Assembly (NCBI GenBank): GCA_900696515.1
Contig: CAADGK010000015.1
Span: forward strand, 124,001 to 188,000
DNA length: 64,000 nucleotides
Direction: 5' to 3'
Source: an uncultured Nitrosospira sp.
GTDB taxonomy: Bacteria; Nitrospirota; Nitrospiria; Nitrospirales; Nitrospiraceae
In this document: positions 17,111 through 25,443 of the stretch, piece after piece
How positions within the stretch are numbered: position 1 is the first letter of the stretch
Layout: the number at the start of each line of letters is the position of its first letter
The notes under the pieces: model-generated
The model's database searches: none
What the model was told of the DNA's origin: nothing
The model's input: only the letters and a program-made list of their open reading frames with translations
Program-made: the position numbers and the translations under genes

Positions 17111-18424
17111 GTGCTAAGCGCCAAACCGATTGATCAATCTACATCTCAGGCCTATTACGAAGAACTTAAGGCGAAGGTGCATCAACGCGTCATCGAACTG
17201 CTCGATCTGACGGTTGCCAGTACAATGGCGGAGGAGCAGCTCGCGCAGGAACTCACTCACCTGGTTGAGCAAATTTTACAGGATGGAAAAGTCGCGCTCA
17301 ATCAACGCGAGCGTGGGCAAATGGTGCAGGATATTCTGCACGAGGTCAATGGACTTGGTCCCCTTGAGCCGCTGCTGAAAGATCACACGATCAACGATAT
17401 CTTGGTGAACTCCCACAAGCAAGTCTATGTCGAGCGATATGGAAAGTTAGAACGAACCGCCGTCCGGTTTCGAGATGAGGCCCATCTTCGAAGAATTATC
17501 GAGCGTATCGTGGCGCGGATGGGCCGCCGGGTCGATGAGTCCTCTCCCATGGTGGACGCCAGATTGGCGGATGGGTCGCGTGTGAATGCCATTATTCCTC
17601 CCTGTGCGCTTGATGGCGCCTGTCTGTCGATCAGGAAATTCAGCAAGGATCCGCTGCAAGTCACCGACTTGATCGAGAAGCGCACGCTCACTCCTGAAAT
17701 CGCCGAACTTCTACGCGGAATCGTCCGGGCTCGACTCAATGTCCTCATCTCCGGTGGAACCGGCACCGGGAAAACGACGATTCTGAACATCCTGTCCGGG
17801 TTTATCCCGGTGACTGAGCGCATTGTGACGATCGAGGATGCGGCCGAGCTTCAGCTACGGCAGGATCATGTGGTCCGATTAGAGACCAGACCGGCCAATA
17901 TCGAAGGCAAGGGAGAGATTTCCCAACGCGATCTCGTGAAGAACGCGCTGCGTATGCGCCCCGACCGTATCGTCGTGGGCGAGGTGCGAGGTGCCGAAAC
18001 GGTGGACATGCTTCAGGCGATGAATACCGGCCACGATGGGTCGCTCACGACCGTTCATGCCAACTCTTCCCGCGATGCCTTAACCAGGATCGAGACGATG
18101 GTGGCTATGGCGGGATTCGACTTGCCGAGCAAGGCGCTTCGGCACTATATCTCCTCTGCCCTGAATGTGATCGTGCAATTGTCTCGTCTGTCCGATGGCT
18201 CGAGAAAAGTGGTGAGCGTACAGGAAGTGAGCGGCATGGAAGGTGAGGTGGTGACGATGCAGGAAATATTTAAGTTCGAGCAGACCGGCCTCGATCAAAA
18301 TGGGAGGGTCAAGGGGCGATTTCGAGCGACCGGCATCAGGCCAAAGTTTGCTGAAAAGTTTCAGGCGATGGGTATCCAAATTCCCCACGAACTGTTCGAT
18401 GCAACCAAGGTGTATGAATGCTGA
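17111..18424 (+). CDS. cpaF: Pilus assembly/retraction ATPase CpaF (TadA)
   Basis: 437 aa from GTG. Walker A GGTGTGKT at residues 215-222, an Asp box at [12 protein letters not shown], Walker B/His box in [16 protein letters not shown], and [14 protein letters not shown]. This is a secretion-type hexameric ATPase of the TadA/CpaF clade, which powers both extension and retraction of Tad pili. Its 3' end overlaps the tadB start by 7 bp. Confidence 0.95.
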   Translation: MLSAKPIDQSTSQAYYEELKAKVHQRVIELLDLTVASTMAEEQLAQELTHLVEQILQDGKVALNQRERGQMVQDILHEVNGLGPLEPLLKDHTINDILVNSHKQVYVERYGKLERTAVRFRDEAHLRRIIERIVARMGRRVDESSPMVDARLADGSRVNAIIPPCALDGACLSIRKFSKDPLQVTDLIEKRTLTPEIAELLRGIVRARLNVLISGGTGTGKTTILNILSGFIPVTERIVTIEDAAELQLRQDHVVRLETRPANIEGKGEISQRDLVKNALRMRPDRIVVGEVRGAETVDMLQAMNTGHDGSLTTVHANSSRDALTRIETMVAMAGFDLPSKALRHYISSALNVIVQLSRLSDGSRKVVSVQEVSGMEGEVVTMQEIFKFEQTGLDQNGRVKGRFRATGIRPKFAEKFQAMGIQIPHELFDATKVYEC

Positions 18425-19407
18425 CTCCATTGATTGCGATTGGCATCTTCGTCACCGTCATTCTCCTTTTCGAGGGGGGCTATTACTTTGTCCACTCCAG
18501 GTCGCGCGGCGCCCGCGATGAACAGCGAGTGAAAGAACGCCTGCAAAGCTGGACGGAACGCCGCTCGGATCTCAATGCAGCCTCGAACCTCGTTGTGAAG
18601 GAAACCTATAGTGAGATTCCCTGGTTCAACGCGCTGCTGGCCAAGCTGAAGGAACGACACTATGCGGCTCGGCTTGCCAAGCTCCATGATCAGGCGAAGG
18701 CACCCTATTCACTGGCTGTCTATGTGCTGGGCTCGGCGTTGCTGGCTGTTCTTGGTGCATTGTTGGGAAACAGAGCGGTCATTGGGCAGCCGTTCATTAT
18801 GCTTGGTTGTGCCGGCGTTGGAATGGCCGTGCCTTGGGGGTATCTCTATTATCGAAAGTGGCGCCGGCTTGGCGAGATTCAACGACAACTTCCAGATGCC
18901 CTTGAACTGATCGGAAGATCTCTCCGCGCCGGACATGCATTGTTCGTCGGTATGAAGATGGTCGGTGGTGAGATGCGGGACCCGATTGCAGGTGAATTCC
19001 AGCGGGGGTTCGACGAAATATCTATGGGGGTGTCCGTGCCAGAATCCCTGAGCCATATGGCCGACCGTGTTGATTTGATGGACGTGAAGTTCTTCGTCAC
19101 GTCCGTAAATATTCAACGTGAAACGGGCGGTAATTTGGCGGAGATCATCGACTCGCTGGGCCGGTTGATCAGGAAACGCTTTGAACTGAAAAACAAGATT
19201 CAAGCCTTAACTGCCGAAGGGCGCATCTCAGCCATCATCTTGATGTCGTTGCCGTTTGGCATGGCGTTGGTTCTCCATTTCATCAGTCCGGAATATTTGA
19301 CGCCGCTCTTTACCGACCCAATGGGTCAGGCGATGGTTGCTGGAGCAATAGGCATGATGATCCTCGGTGGTATTGTGATGAAGAAGATGATTGCCATCAA
19401 GGTGTAA
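18418..19407 (+). CDS. tadB: Inner-membrane platform protein TadB
   Basis: 329 aa. N-terminal membrane helix, two further helices (about 95-145), a T2SF/GspF domain with [19 protein letters not shown] and [20 protein letters not shown], and two C-terminal helices. TadB and TadC form the inner-membrane platform driven by CpaF. Overlaps cpaF, followed 16 bp later by tadC. Confidence 0.93.
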   Translation: MLTPLIAIGIFVTVILLFEGGYYFVHSRSRGARDEQRVKERLQSWTERRSDLNAASNLVVKETYSEIPWFNALLAKLKERHYAARLAKLHDQAKAPYSLAVYVLGSALLAVLGALLGNRAVIGQPFIMLGCAGVGMAVPWGYLYYRKWRRLGEIQRQLPDALELIGRSLRAGHALFVGMKMVGGEMRDPIAGEFQRGFDEISMGVSVPESLSHMADRVDLMDVKFFVTSVNIQRETGGNLAEIIDSLGRLIRKRFELKNKIQALTAEGRISAIILMSLPFGMALVLHFISPEYLTPLFTDPMGQAMVAGAIGMMILGGIVMKKMIAIKV

Positions 19408-19422
19408 CAAAGGACAATCGCC

Positions 19423-20373
19423 ATGGATATGACATGGGTTATCAGTAGCCTGATCTTTATGATGGTGCTGCTCTGCAGTATGGGAGTCTACCTTGTCATC
19501 GGCTCGCGGGCGACGATGAATGTCATCAAACGCCGTGCCGAAGGTCAGGTTGGCGTTGCCGCTTCTGCCGATGAATCTATCAGCCTCAGTCTAAAAGACA
19601 AACTGCAGGCGTTGCTTAGGCGTCTTGGAGAGGCAAACAAGCCATCCAATGAATCGGACGTTTCGACCATCCGGGAAGCGCTCGTGACTGCCGGCTACAG
19701 GCATCCCCAAGCTCCGATCTTGTTCATGGGCGCCAAGCTCCTCTCCGGTATTCTGGTGCTGGGGATTGTGATATTACTTCCGGCGAGTCTATTGGGGTTC
19801 CCAACGGCGACTACTCAATTAGTGATGTATGTCGGCGCGACCTCAGCTGGATACTTCGTTCCGATGTTGTGGCTTCGCTATGCGATCAGCCAACGAAAGG
19901 ACAAAATCCAGGATGCCTTTCCTGATGCATTGGATCTCATGGTGGTCTGCGTCGAGGCCGGATTAGGCTTGGATGCGGCGATCAGCCGTGTGAGCAGCGA
20001 AATCCGGTTTGCCCATCGGGAATTGGCGGAAGAGTTTCATCTGGTGTCACTCGAACTGCGCACCGGTTTGTCACGCACCGAGGCGCTCAAGAATCTGAGC
20101 CGCCGTATCGATCTAGAAGAGGTCAGCAGCTTGGTTGCCTTGTTGGTCCAGACGGATAAGTTCGGGACGAGCATCGGGCAATCGTTGCGTGTCCATTCCG
20201 ATTCGATGAGGGTCAATCGGCAGCTCCGTGCGGAGGAATTAGCAGCCAAGATACCGGTCAAAATCCTCTTCCCTTTAGTATGTTTCATCTTCCCAAGTGT
20301 GTTTGTGGTCATCGTCGGACCCGCAGCGATAAAAATTGCCAGGACGCTGCTACCTTCACTGGGTGGCCCATAA
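19423..20373 (+). CDS. tadC: Inner-membrane platform protein TadC
   Basis: 316 aa. Same architecture as TadB, with the GspF-type domain segments FPDALDLMVVCVEAGLGLDAAI and VALLVQTDKFGTSIGQSLRV. It partners TadB. The toroid-protein gene begins 10 bp after its stop, apparently in the same transcript. Confidence 0.93.
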   Translation: MDMTWVISSLIFMMVLLCSMGVYLVIGSRATMNVIKRRAEGQVGVAASADESISLSLKDKLQALLRRLGEANKPSNESDVSTIREALVTAGYRHPQAPILFMGAKLLSGILVLGIVILLPASLLGFPTATTQLVMYVGATSAGYFVPMLWLRYAISQRKDKIQDAFPDALDLMVVCVEAGLGLDAAISRVSSEIRFAHRELAEEFHLVSLELRTGLSRTEALKNLSRRIDLEEVSSLVALLVQTDKFGTSIGQSLRVHSDSMRVNRQLRAEELAAKIPVKILFPLVCFIFPSVFVVIVGPAAIKIARTLLPSLGGP

Positions 20374-20382
20374 GTTGAACTC

Positions 20383-21312
20383 TTGTTACTGAAACATCCT
20401 CAACTCGTCGGTGCGGTGAAACTACTTGAATCCCGCACGTTGCCTGAAGGTGGATTCCCCGCCAAGGGTGGCGATCCATTTCGCAGTGATGCCACTGCAT
20501 GGGCTATCTTGGCAATAAGCCGGTCTGTGCCCAACCATCCTCTAGTGGATCCGGCAAGGGATCGATTGGCGACCGCGCAGGGCCATGATGGTCGGGTCTC
20601 GATGAGCAAGGAGCATGAGGAGGCTTTTTGGCCGACTGCTCTCAGTGTTCTTGCCTGGCATGGGTCTCAAGCCCACGAGCCTCACTATGGTCTGGGAATT
20701 CAGTTCCTTCTCAAAACCATGGGGCGCCATTGGAGCAAGATACCCGATGCTCCAACGGGGCATGATCCCAGTATTCCAGGATGGCCATGGATTGACGGCA
20801 CGCACTCATGGATCGAGCCTACAGTGCTGAGCGTACTGGCGTTGCGGGTAGCAGGGCATGGCCGGCATGATCGTGTCCTCGAAGGTGTTCGGATGATGCT
20901 CGACCGTCAGCTACCTCACGGGGGATGGAATTACGGAAATACGACGGTGTATGGGCGAGAGCTTCATCCCATGCCGGAGAGCACAGGTGCTGCCCTGTCC
21001 GGCTTGGCAGGCCAGGTTGAGCAGGGAACTGTCGCTCAAAGCCTCGACTATCTTCAGGATGAGGTCGATCGGTTACGCACGCCGATCTCTCTTGGGTGGG
21101 GTTTGCTTGGTCTTGCGGCCTGGGACCGCTGGCCGTCGAACGGCGGGGCCTTGGTCGATCGCTGTTTGAGAAGTCAAGCGCGCTACGGTGAATACGATAC
21201 GTCGGCGCTTTGTCTGCTTCTCCTCGCTGCAGTAGAAGGGGACACCGATGCGAAGAACACTATTTTCCCACGTGCGGCTCGTCAGCACCTATCGGTAGCT
21301 CGTTCTTATTGA
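20383..21312 (+). CDS. Prenyltransferase/terpene-cyclase-like alpha/alpha-toroid protein
   Basis: 309 aa from TTG, 10 bp after tadC; no strong ribosome-binding site. Repeated motifs TLPEGGFPAKGGDPF, WPWIDGTHSWIEPTVLSVLAL, QLPHGGWNYGNTT and ISLGWGLLGLAAWDRW match the repeats of squalene-hopene cyclases and protein prenyltransferase beta subunits. Neither a DxDD cyclase motif nor a zinc site is clear, so catalysis is doubtful. It has no signal peptide. The position at the end of a Tad operon is unusual; it may be a binding protein. Confidence 0.65.
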   Translation: MLLKHPQLVGAVKLLESRTLPEGGFPAKGGDPFRSDATAWAILAISRSVPNHPLVDPARDRLATAQGHDGRVSMSKEHEEAFWPTALSVLAWHGSQAHEPHYGLGIQFLLKTMGRHWSKIPDAPTGHDPSIPGWPWIDGTHSWIEPTVLSVLALRVAGHGRHDRVLEGVRMMLDRQLPHGGWNYGNTTVYGRELHPMPESTGAALSGLAGQVEQGTVAQSLDYLQDEVDRLRTPISLGWGLLGLAAWDRWPSNGGALVDRCLRSQARYGEYDTSALCLLLLAAVEGDTDAKNTIFPRAARQHLSVARSY

Positions 21313-21320
21313 GAGGTATT

Positions 21321-22346
21321 GTGTCCAATCATTCGGAGCAGAAATCGATAGGAGGCCTTACACGCCGTGATCTGCTTCGCGCAGGGGCAGCAGGCCTCTT
21401 GCTCAGCTCAGGATTGCTCCTGATCCCGAAACGGTATTTTCGCATGCCGCAAGAGGCCCAGACATTTGTGACCAAGGTGGCGCACTACCAATTGGATATT
21501 GCCGATGCGATTACTAGAGGGGTTCGGGAGCTGGGTGTCTTGTCTGGAGAATTGAGGGGTAAGCGCATTCTCCTCAAACCGAACTTGGTTGAAACCGCCT
21601 CAGGAGCGCCGCACATCAACACACACCCGTTGGTTCTCCGGGGCACGATCGAAGCGTTTCTTCGGCTGGGGGCCGCTACGGTCATGGTTGCCGAGGGGCC
21701 AGGTCATCGCCGTGATACGCTAGCGGTGTACGAAGAATCTGGTCTCGCGGATGTGCTGACTGAAGATCGTATCCGGTTTCACGACCTTAATTACATTACG
21801 GGATACGAGGTGCCGAATGCCGGCCGCCAGTCTTCGATGCGGACGCTGACGTTTCCCGCCCTCTTCAAGGAAGTGGATTGGATCGTGTCTGTTGCGAAGA
21901 TGAAGACTCATCATTGGGCCGGAGTGACGCTCTCGATGAAGAACTTGTTCGGAGTTATGCCGGGCATTTACTACGGGTGGCCGAAGAATGTGCTGCACCA
22001 TGTGGGAATTGAAAATTCGATTCTTGACATTAACGCGACATTGAAACCGCACTTTGCCATTGTTGATGGTATTGTTGGGATGCAGGGCGATGGGCCGATC
22101 ATGGGTGATCCCAAACAAGCCGGTGTCCTCGTGATGGGACGAAACCTTCCTGCTGTGGATGCGACCTGTTGCCGCATCATGGGCATCGATCCCTATAAAG
22201 TTTCCTACCTGGAGCAAGTCGACAATTGGTTGGGACCTATCGGCAAAAGCTCGATCGTGCAGCGTGGCGAGGCAATTGCGACCGTTCGAACGAACTTCGA
22301 ACTGATCGATACGATTCCGGCTCAACAGGGGATACGGCTCATATGA
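21321..22346 (+). CDS. DUF362 domain protein with Tat-like signal
   Basis: 341 aa from GTG at 21321 (GAGAGG upstream). The frame is open further left but overlaps the toroid gene. The N-terminus has LTRRDLLRAGAAGLLLSSGLLL, a twin-arginine signal. The DUF362 core follows: ILLKPNLVE near residue 80, VAKMKTHHWAGVTLSMKNLFG, and DGIVGMQGDGP. DUF362 proteins often carry Fe-S clusters, but no ferredoxin-type Cys motif is seen here, only isolated Cys. The downstream small gene overlaps by ATGA, so the two are coupled. Confidence 0.85.
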   Translation: MSNHSEQKSIGGLTRRDLLRAGAAGLLLSSGLLLIPKRYFRMPQEAQTFVTKVAHYQLDIADAITRGVRELGVLSGELRGKRILLKPNLVETASGAPHINTHPLVLRGTIEAFLRLGAATVMVAEGPGHRRDTLAVYEESGLADVLTEDRIRFHDLNYITGYEVPNAGRQSSMRTLTFPALFKEVDWIVSVAKMKTHHWAGVTLSMKNLFGVMPGIYYGWPKNVLHHVGIENSILDINATLKPHFAIVDGIVGMQGDGPIMGDPKQAGVLVMGRNLPAVDATCCRIMGIDPYKVSYLEQVDNWLGPIGKSSIVQRGEAIATVRTNFELIDTIPAQQGIRLI

Positions 22347-22678
22347 AACAATGTATGGTGATGATTCTGCTCGTGTTGCTATTGTGCCCAGGCGCTGGAT
22401 ACTCAGCGGAGCCTGAGCCACCTGCCCAGGTACAAGATCCGAAGTTATACGATCACTATCGCTCCTTAAAACAGATGCAAGAAAGTTTAGCCGGCCGCTC
22501 TCTTGAAGAACAGACTCGTCTTCAACCGCACCTTCAGCGGGCAGAGCAGCTGGCATGTGACCGACTGAAACGCGAACAACGGGAGCTGGTGCCGAAAGAG
22601 GAATATCGTCGTCAAGGAGGTGACGAATTCCTGATTTTTGTCCTTCAGTTCGAACAGCATTGTCAGACGGTCAAATAG
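22343..22678 (+). CDS. Small secreted helical protein, hypothetical
   Basis: 111 aa; starts in an ATGA overlap with the DUF362 stop. Signal peptide of about 24 residues (ending YSAEP). The mature helical part has LYDHYRSLKQMQESLAGRSL, then Arg/Glu-rich repeats and KEEYRRQGGDEFL. No family recognised. A truncated second copy without signal peptide lies 240 bp downstream. Confidence 0.65.
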   Translation: MKQCMVMILLVLLLCPGAGYSAEPEPPAQVQDPKLYDHYRSLKQMQESLAGRSLEEQTRLQPHLQRAEQLACDRLKREQRELVPKEEYRRQGGDEFLIFVLQFEQHCQTVK

Positions 22679-22918
22679 GAACAGCGAAGCGATGGGTGCT
22701 GTTTACGCTCTCACCAAAAATTGATATTGAGATAGGTCCTGGAACGATTGCAATCCAGTCGGCTGGTTTCTCTCGGGCGACATTCTCCTCGGCATCTCCT
22801 TAGTATTCTCAACGAGAACCGGTCTCCGGGCCGGACGCCTAAATAAACCATTGGCAAGAGTACAAGTCGGCATTCACTTGAAAATGGTCATTGAATAGGG
22901 ACCTTCCAGCACTCACGT
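22679..22918. other. Non-coding spacer between the gene and its truncated copy
   Basis: 240 bp with no supportable gene or clear hairpin. It separates the complete gene from its 5'-truncated duplicate. Confidence 0.35.
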
Positions 22919-23203
22919 TTGGAGTATCTGGCCACGGAGCTTGACACGCAACCTGCGCAGCAGGAACCACGGCTCTACGACCATTACCTCGCGTTAAAGC
23001 AGATGCAGGAAAGCTTGGCCGGTCGTTCGTTGGAAGAACAGGCTCGATTACAGCCGCAGATCGATCGTGCGGAACAGAAAGCCTATGAACAGGTCCGGCG
23101 GGAACGAGAAGAGCGGGTGCCGAAAGAAGACTATCGCCGGCAGGGTGGTGACCAATTTCTCGTGTTCGCGCAACAGCTCGAGCAATATTGCCTCTCGCGT
23201 TAG
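22919..23203 (+). pseudogene. 5'-truncated duplicate of the preceding secreted-protein gene
   Basis: The translated block from LYDHYLALKQMQESLAGRSL to the end is clearly paralogous to 22343-22678 (shared LAGRSLEEQ, RLQP, AEQ, VPKE.YRRQGGD). The copy has no signal peptide; its only start is a TTG without a ribosome-binding site, and similarity begins about 14 residues in. Codon third positions differ widely, so the duplication is not recent or was imported. It may be a cytoplasmic variant, but a remnant is more likely. A toxin-antitoxin pair follows 130 bp later. Confidence 0.55.
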
Positions 23204-23290
23204 CCTCTTTCCTCTGATTCCTCATTCTTGAGTTATGCCGGAACGGTGTCGTCGCAAGTGAAGCTTGCCGCAAACCGGCCTGCATGGTAG

Positions 23291-23321
23291 CATGTATACA
23301 CATGTATCTACATCATACATG
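23291..23321. promoter_or_regulatory. Putative operator of the AbrB/VapC pair
   Basis: CATGTAT at 23291-23297 and again at 23301-23307, with the inverted ATACATG at 23315-23321, just before the antitoxin ribosome-binding site (GGGGAGG). An AT-rich dyad here fits autoregulation by an AbrB/MazE-type antitoxin. Confidence 0.55.
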
Positions 23322-23335
23322 TTGGGGAGGCTACG

Positions 23336-23584
23336 ATGCGATTGCAACTGGCAAGATGGGGTAACAGTCTTGCAGTTCGCCTGCCGAAGGAATGCACCAG
23401 GGTTGCCGGTCTGCGCGAAGGAGATCAGGTGGAGGCGGTGATTACACAGAAAGGCACTATTACGTTGATGCCGGACAAAATGTTCAAGAAGACCGTGTTT
23501 CTCGCCCGCCTTGCAAAATTGCATGCGTCCATGAAGATGACGAAGCCCATTGTTGAGAAAATGCGGCGAGAGGCTCGATATTGA
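23336..23584 (+). CDS. AbrB/MazE-family antitoxin
   Basis: 82 aa. The N-terminus MRLQLARWGNSLAVRLPKEC followed by GLREGDQVEAVI is the SpoVT/AbrB swapped-hairpin DNA-binding fold of MazE/VapB antitoxins. The C-terminal tail (about residues 45-82) should bind the toxin. It ends overlapping the toxin start. An operator-like dyad lies upstream. Confidence 0.88.
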   Translation: MRLQLARWGNSLAVRLPKECTRVAGLREGDQVEAVITQKGTITLMPDKMFKKTVFLARLAKLHASMKMTKPIVEKMRREARY

Positions 23585-24006
23585 TCGTCTATGTCGATAC
23601 GAGTGTCCTAGTGGCATTGCTGACAGTCGAGCCCAAAACGAAAGATGTCATGGCGTGGTATGCCGGGCTGCGGGAAGTGCCGTATTGTGCTGATTGGTTG
23701 TTGACGGAGTTTTCCAGCGCCATCTCGATCAAGTTACGGACGAAACAACTGACCGATGCCCAAGTCAAGCTTGTTCGAAAGGAATTCAACCTGCTTATTG
23801 CGGGGGGGCTCCGGCTCGTTCCTGTGAGTAGGGCTGCATTCAAGCAGGCGGCAGAGCTGGTCAAACAGCATCGGTTTGGTCTAAGTGCGGGAGATTCGTT
23901 GCATCTTGCTTCGGCGCTGGAGTTGGGCGCGAGCCACATAGCCACCTTGGATGGCACATTGGTAAAAAACGCGAAGCGCATGGGATTAGAGCAAATTATG
24001 TTGTGA
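23581..24006 (+). CDS. vapC: VapC-type PIN-domain toxin
   Basis: 141 aa from TTG overlapping the antitoxin stop. PIN-domain acidic residues are visible: Asp6 in VYVDTSVLVALL, Glu in LLTEFSSAIS, and Asp in GLSAGDSLHLASALELGA; ATLDG supplies the fourth. VapC toxins are RNases that cut tRNA or rRNA. Intact, so probably a functional pair. Confidence 0.9.
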   Translation: MIVYVDTSVLVALLTVEPKTKDVMAWYAGLREVPYCADWLLTEFSSAISIKLRTKQLTDAQVKLVRKEFNLLIAGGLRLVPVSRAAFKQAAELVKQHRFGLSAGDSLHLASALELGASHIATLDGTLVKNAKRMGLEQIML

Positions 24007-24134
24007 TGCCTCTATCATTCCAGCGTGTCTGCCTCCGCTACCATCCCCTTATCCTCCCAGTCACTGTAAGAAAGTGGATCACTTTGCGACCAAACCAATA
24101 GCGGGTGACATTGACAGTCAGCGGAGGAGGTCCC

Positions 24135-24872
24135 ATGATACACCAGGATGCCGTTATGACCACAGAAGTTTCCAACCAGGCCGGAACCGGCAATACCTAT
24201 ACCGGCAAGGCTCTCATTGCCGTGGCAATCGCTTTGGCCATCGGCGCATTCTTCTATTTTGATCTCGGGCGATTCCTGTCGCTCACGGCATTGAAGGAGA
24301 ACCGGGATAGCCTGATGGCCTTCACGGATGCCAACTTCGGCGCAGCGGTCGGCATCTTTATCCTGACCTATGTGGTGGTGGCCGGCCTGTCCCTGCCGGG
24401 TGCCGTGATTCTTACGTTGGCCGGTGGTTTTTTGTTCGGCGGGATCTTGGCGACGCTGTTCATTAATATCGGCGCGACGACCGGAGCGACGCTCGCCTTT
24501 CTCGCTGCGCGGTATCTGTTGAGGGATACGGTCGAGCAGAAGTTCGGGAAGTGGATGGGACCATTCCAAGAGGGCTTTGCGAAGAATGCCTTCAGTTATC
24601 TCTTGACGCTACGGCTGATTCCGCTCTTTCCATTTTTTATCGTCAATCTGGTCTCAGGTCTCACACGTGTCAATGTCGGAACGTACATGCTTGCCACGGC
24701 GATAGGCATCATTCCCGGGTCGTTTGTCTACGCCTATGCGGGACGTCAGCTGGGGACGATCAGCTCGCTGAGAGAAATCGCATCTCCCAATGTCATCGGC
24801 GCCTTTGTCCTGTTGGGACTGTTGGCGCTGGCGCCGGTTGTGTATAAGCGGTTTGTTTCCAAAACAGCGTGA
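24135..24872 (+). CDS. TVP38/TMEM64 (DedA-like) membrane protein
   Basis: 245 aa from the ATG at 24135 with GGAGGAGG just upstream; ATG at 24105 is also in frame but lacks one. Six or so membrane helices and the SNARE-associated/VTT signature GGFLFGGILATLFINIGATTGA, with LRLIPLFPFFIVNLVSGLT. Family members are lipid scramblase or transporter candidates. TVP38 genes commonly sit beside MerA-like flavoproteins, as here (the next main gene), though a small antitoxin gene on the other strand lies between. Confidence 0.88.
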   Translation: MIHQDAVMTTEVSNQAGTGNTYTGKALIAVAIALAIGAFFYFDLGRFLSLTALKENRDSLMAFTDANFGAAVGIFILTYVVVAGLSLPGAVILTLAGGFLFGGILATLFINIGATTGATLAFLAARYLLRDTVEQKFGKWMGPFQEGFAKNAFSYLLTLRLIPLFPFFIVNLVSGLTRVNVGTYMLATAIGIIPGSFVYAYAGRQLGTISSLREIASPNVIGAFVLLGLLALAPVVYKRFVSKTA

Positions 24873-24998
24873 CCATACCACAGGTATTGTGAGGCACAGG
24901 CCATCTACAACCGTGCAATGGAATGGAGGTGTCGCTGGATAGGTGCGGAGCAGATACACTGAGCATGTCGAGAAGCAGCGGGGGGCATCGCTGCAAAG

Positions 24999-25280
24999 CT
25001 ATGCAGCCAGGATTCGCTTCATACGTTTCACTTCTCGCTCCAAGTGATCTAATCTCGATTCCAGAGTGGCTCGGTTTGTGAGTCCTTTCTTTAGCGTACG
25101 GCTTACCAGTCCTTGGTAGGACACACCTGTCCGCCGTGAGACTTCCTTGAGCGCATGAAGGCTCTTTGTATCGATTGTGACGGTGATCTTCACTGCTTTT
25201 TCTCGTGCCAACGAAGCCCGCAAGCGTGCCGTGGCGGTTTCATCTACCGTAAGATCATCGAGCTTTGGTTCGCGCATCAT
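24999..25280 (-). CDS. Ribbon-helix-helix (CopG-like) antitoxin, orphan
   Basis: 93 aa. VKITVTIDTKSLHALKEVSR forms the beta-strand and first helix of a ribbon-helix-helix fold, followed by TGVSYQGLVSRTLKKGL. The C-terminal basic helix (DHLEREVKRMKRIL) could be a coiled coil. It resembles BrnA/CopG antitoxins. No toxin gene is adjacent, so it is an orphan or acts as a plain regulator. Its own start is preceded by GGAGGG. Confidence 0.65.
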   Translation of the reverse strand: MMREPKLDDLTVDETATARLRASLAREKAVKITVTIDTKSLHALKEVSRRTGVSYQGLVSRTLKKGLTNRATLESRLDHLEREVKRMKRILAA

Positions 25281-25443
25281 ATACCCTCCGAAACTTCCGC
25301 CAGCTGGCCGATCCGATAATGCGAATCTTGCCGCCTCGTTTCATAACCCGTTAGTCCCATCGCGACATTCTGTAAGACTTGAAGGTTTGGACTGACAAAC
25401 AGCCAAGCGGTTTATCTCATTGACAGTTCGACGAGAGGTTACC

